64,000 nt of DNA, taken from the NCBI RefSeq assembly GCF_900103365.1, contig NZ_LT629703.1:4884501-4948500 (forward strand). Reading direction: 5' to 3'. The position numbers were made by a program, and so were the translations under genes. The DNA is from Afipia sp. GAS231. Lineage in GTDB: Bacteria; Pseudomonadota; Alphaproteobacteria; Rhizobiales; Xanthobacteraceae. The notes beneath the pieces are model-generated. The model searched no databases, was not told the DNA's origin, and saw nothing but the letters and a program-made list of their open reading frames with translations. Within the stretch, counting starts at the first letter, position 1. Each line of letters starts with the position of its first letter. Shown here one piece after another: positions 61,684 through 64,000 of the stretch.

Positions 61684-62478
61684 TCAGTGCAGAACGAGCG
61701 CAAACAGCTCGTTCTGCGACGAGATTCCGAGCTTGTGATACGCCCGCTGGCGATATGTCGTAACGGATGTAGGTCGAATGCCGAGATCGAGCGCTGTGCC
61801 TTCGACGCTCATGCCGATTAGCGCGCGCGCGCATACCTCGATCTCGCGCTGCGCGAGCCGGTTCGGCAGGCCGTGGAGACGCTTGGAAAACCGCTCCAGC
61901 GTCTCGGCCCGGTTCGTGGCTGGCGATTCGACGATAGCTCGGTGGCGCCGAATGAAGGGTATCAGCAGCGCGGTCGTTTCGATGGCGACATCGTAGTCCG
62001 CCTCCTTAAACGGCCCTTCGTGTAGGGTCCGATAGAAATTCAAACTATCGACAAAGCCGCCTTTTCCGCACGTGACCGACAGCCGCTCGATGATACCTGG
62101 CTTGTCGTAACATTCGCGCCGATACGGTGAATGGCTGAGGTCGCGCGACCGCAGGTGGGTCAATGCGACGTGCTGGGTCAGGGAATTTCCCCTGCCATTC
62201 TCGCGCGCAGGATCGTTACGAAAATACTGTCGGGCATAGGCTTGCGCTATCATCGACGACGTGTCGTCGCGCGACCGGCTCGCGGCTGCGATCACCTGCA
62301 CATCAGATTTGGCGTCCAGGAGCAAAGCCGCAAAATGGGCAACCGGCAGAAATCGACCGATCACCTCCATTACCGTGTCAGGGAATTCCGGCCGACCGAT
62401 GGTTTCGATCAGCCGTGCGACCTCCGCGCGGGTTGCCAATTGCGCATCGAACACGGTCGTCGCGTTGACGATGTTCAT
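61684..62478 (-). CDS. LuxR-type regulator 2
   Basis: A 264-aa regulator with a variable sensor domain (about 1-190) and a C-terminal LuxR helix-turn-helix (about 205-260, LAQREIEVCARALIGMSVEG, SVTTYRQRAYHKLGI). It lacks the autoinducer-binding residues of the first LuxR, so it probably senses something else or acts as a solo. AAGGAAAGC precedes the ATG. Convergent with the hydroxylase operon and a plausible regulator of it. Confidence 0.82.
   Translation of the reverse strand: MNIVNATTVFDAQLATRAEVARLIETIGRPEFPDTVMEVIGRFLPVAHFAALLLDAKSDVQVIAAASRSRDDTSSMIAQAYARQYFRNDPARENGRGNSLTQHVALTHLRSRDLSHSPYRRECYDKPGIIERLSVTCGKGGFVDSLNFYRTLHEGPFKEADYDVAIETTALLIPFIRRHRAIVESPATNRAETLERFSKRLHGLPNRLAQREIEVCARALIGMSVEGTALDLGIRPTSVTTYRQRAYHKLGISSQNELFALVLH
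61689..61717. terminator. Hairpin closing the hydroxylase operon
   Basis: GCAGAACGAGC (61689-61699) pairs perfectly with GCTCGTTCTGC (61707-61717), starting 19 bp after the lactamase-fold stop and lying inside the 3' end of the convergent LuxR-type gene. No T-run follows. Confidence 0.5.
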
Positions 62479-62514
62479 GGAGGCTTTCCTTGTCGATCGT
62501 GGTTATATTTTGGA

Positions 62515-62566
62515 TACGATACAGTGTCGTAATTAGATATGGCAAGGTCTGTTTCCTTGGAAACAG
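62515..62566. promoter_or_regulatory. Two dyads upstream of LuxR-type regulator 2
   Basis: TACGATACAGTGTCGTA (62515-62531) has 8-bp arms with one mismatch. CTGTTTCC-TT-GGAAACAG (62549-62566) has 8-bp perfect arms. Both lie in the 142-bp gap between the TetR and LuxR-type genes, 37 and 71 bp upstream of the latter; one may be the TetR operator. Confidence 0.5.
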
Positions 62567-62620
62567 GCCAAGCATCTTGCATGATCAGAATTCGTTTGTG
62601 ATTACAATAAGTTGCTGGTT

Positions 62621-63280
62621 TTATCGCTTGTGGGCGGCCAGCAGGGGCCGTTGCTCACCCATCGCCGCAAGGGTTCGACGCCCGAAATCTGTCAGCAGCC
62701 CTGACCCATTGAGGAGCTCCAGCGGCCACTGATCGGAAAACGAGTCGCCGACGATCGCGCGCGCGTAGTACGCGCCGATCAGCATCTCCACGGTGACTGC
62801 GACCGTGCCATCATCTCGCATTAGGCCTTCGCGACGCGCGCCCTCCACCAGTTCGATGAAGTGCGCTCGGAAACGCCGGATCGCGGAATCGCGAAACGCC
62901 GTGAGCAGATCGGGTGTTTGGTTGCTCTCCTGCAGCAGGCTGCCAAGGGTCGTTAGCTGGATGTTCGCCTCGAAATGAGCTCGGAAATAGCTCAGCAACT
63001 CCACGATATCGTGCAGCGGACGACCGCTCGCCGGAGGCCCCTCGGGGCGGCACGCCTCGACGATCGCCGCAACCGCGAGATCGGTCTTCCCCGACCAACG
63101 CCGGTAGATGGTCGGTTTGCTGACGCCCGCGCGCGCGGCAACTTCGTCAAGCGACATCCGGGCGATGCCGACCTCTCGAATCACCGTCATCGCGGTCTGC
63201 AGGATGCGATCATTTGTCTCATCCAGGCGCGGTCGCCCGGGACGCAGTCGCACGATCGATGAGTCTTCCTTCGCGGCCAT
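62621..63280 (-). CDS. TetR-family regulator
   Basis: A 219-aa repressor-type protein. The N-terminal TetR helix-turn-helix spans about 18-65 (ILQTAMTVIREVGIARMSLDE, VSKPTIYRRWSGKTDL), followed by a helical ligand domain. I choose ATG 63280 (MAAKEDSS); 63295 is possible, while the longer frame to 63340 runs through a strong hairpin. No good ribosome-binding site is visible at either start. Confidence 0.82.
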   Translation of the reverse strand: MAAKEDSSIVRLRPGRPRLDETNDRILQTAMTVIREVGIARMSLDEVAARAGVSKPTIYRRWSGKTDLAVAAIVEACRPEGPPASGRPLHDIVELLSYFRAHFEANIQLTTLGSLLQESNQTPDLLTAFRDSAIRRFRAHFIELVEGARREGLMRDDGTVAVTVEMLIGAYYARAIVGDSFSDQWPLELLNGSGLLTDFGRRTLAAMGEQRPLLAAHKR

Positions 63281-63302
63281 ACACGATGTAAACATGAATC
63301 GT

Positions 63303-63331
63303 GCCCGCGCGCTACCGTGCAGCGCGCGGGC
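63303..63331. terminator. Strong GC-rich hairpin between hydrolase and TetR gene
   Basis: GCCCGCGCGCT (63303-63313) pairs with AGCGCGCGGGC (63321-63331), an 11-bp perfect stem directly after the hydrolase stop on the - strand. No T-run, so it may be a terminator or a processing signal. Confidence 0.45.
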
Positions 63332-63336
63332 GCGCG

Positions 63337-64000
63337 TCAAAGCCGCTTGACCCAGTTTGCGATCACATCGCCCGCTTCGCCCAGCAGTTCGGGCCTACCC
63401 TTGATGTAGTGGTCGGCGCCTTTCACCGCGTGGAAGGCCGCTCGCTTACCGAGAGCGTTCAACCACAGATCCCGCGTTGAGGGAAAACTGGCTTCGTCGG
63501 CGGTGAAATCGACGTACAGTACCGGGCACGAAGTCTTCGCAGCGTTATCCGGACCGTCGGCCTGCGATACCGATGCCCACTGGCTGAGAAACGCGGTGAG
63601 ACTCGTATATCGACCGATCGCATTCGAAGCATAATTTACGCCCTTGGCGTTGCCCCACATGCCACCGGGCTTTCGATCGCTGGGATCGATGGTCATGTCC
63701 TGAAAACGGGGATCCGCGAAGGTCCGATGGACGACGAACGCCTGGTCGGTAGCGCCATTAGGAACGGCCCGGAGCGCCCGCAGCTTTTCCCACACCCACG
63801 CCTCAATCCCGTCGCGGCGCTTCAACTGACCGGCGCGATACCGCGACAGGAATTCCGGCGAATACGGAACACCATTGGCGGGATCGTACATATCGAGCGC
63901 CGGATCGCGACTTGCGGCGTCGCTCTCATCGGTCACCGACGGATCGATCCATTCCAGCAGTAAGCGCGAACGCCCCGCATGCGCAGCGCAAAACACGAGG
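63337..64000 (-). CDS. Alpha/beta hydrolase, N-terminus beyond the window
   Basis: The last 220 residues of a hydrolase; the frame is open to the window edge, so the start is missing. Visible parts: PVLYVDFTADEASFPSTRDLWLNAL (likely acid-residue strand) and HAVKGADHYIKGRPELLGEAGDV, where the catalytic His is in ADHYIKG. The nucleophile elbow must lie outside. The TetR gene follows on the same strand and may control it. Confidence 0.75.
   Translation of the reverse strand, partial: LVFCAAHAGRSRLLLEWIDPSVTDESDAASRDPALDMYDPANGVPYSPEFLSRYRAGQLKRRDGIEAWVWEKLRALRAVPNGATDQAFVVHRTFADPRFQDMTIDPSDRKPGGMWGNAKGVNYASNAIGRYTSLTAFLSQWASVSQADGPDNAAKTSCPVLYVDFTADEASFPSTRDLWLNALGKRAAFHAVKGADHYIKGRPELLGEAGDVIANWVKRL

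Noticed and set aside
1..64000. CRISPR array, tRNA or rRNA genes, ICE attachment sites
   Set aside because: No regularly spaced repeats of CRISPR type, no tRNA-like cloverleaf and no integrase were seen; the only arrays are the three iteron-like repeats at 13555.

Overview
This 64 kb window comes from an alphaproteobacterium, most likely of the Bradyrhizobium/Rhodopseudomonas/Nitrobacter group. It is GC-rich, and its gene set (ParB-like protein, strawberry-notch helicase, Toprim, DUF2493, DUF736, DUF2840, TraF-type peptidase, DUF3363 relaxase, TraG, complete trb set) is the backbone of an integrative conjugative element (ICE) family common in Rhizobiales. No integrase, tRNA or attachment site is visible, so both element ends lie outside the window or have been lost.

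Layout. (1) 1-0.8 kb: an HD-domain hydrolase gene behind a strong hairpin. (2) 1.5-17 kb: ICE maintenance and processing genes on the + strand, with several relics: an inverted, decayed copy of the DUF736 gene, a frameshifted DUF6499/DUF2285 gene, iteron-like repeats with no repA or parA after them, and an IS110-family insertion before the relaxase. (3) 17.5-33.8 kb: relaxase, TraG/VirD4 coupling protein, two ribbon-helix-helix paralogues, an MFS permease, then trbBCDEJKLFGI and DUF2274 in a tightly overlapping operon (Trb-type type IV secretion). (4) 33.8-36.3 kb, - strand: luxR, luxI and a LysR gene, probably a quorum-sensing switch for transfer. (5) 36.5-64 kb: a catabolic and sensing cargo island.

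The cargo island holds a Tat-exported alpha/beta hydrolase, a phenol-pathway-type outer-membrane channel, a MetX-like hydrolase, an amidase, a VOC-domain/LuxR fusion, a branched-chain/amide-type ABC transporter, two GATase1-AraC regulators around a YciI-like protein, an isonitrile-hydratase-like DJ-1/PfpI protein with a broken partial copy beside it, an AraC regulator next to a nitrilase, a homoprotocatechuate-2,3-dioxygenase-like extradiol enzyme, two glutathione transferases, an FAD aromatic hydroxylase with its DUF2783 and metallo-beta-lactamase partners, and LuxR and TetR regulators. Several products belong to families that act on C-N triple-bond or amide substrates. A reasonable inference is uptake and breakdown of an aromatic nitrile or amide, followed by hydroxylation and meta ring cleavage. 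The pathway is not complete in the window.

The most notable non-coding signal is a 20-bp dyad, TGTCCT-N8-AGGACA. It occurs three times, always in an intergenic region upstream of a cargo gene (channel, AraC regulator, FAD hydroxylase), and probably marks one regulon across 21 kb. Other non-coding signals are two perfect 16-bp palindromes in cargo promoters, a lux-box candidate before luxI, structured leaders before ICE genes, and a perfect 13-bp-stem hairpin between the second ribbon-helix-helix gene and the MFS gene.
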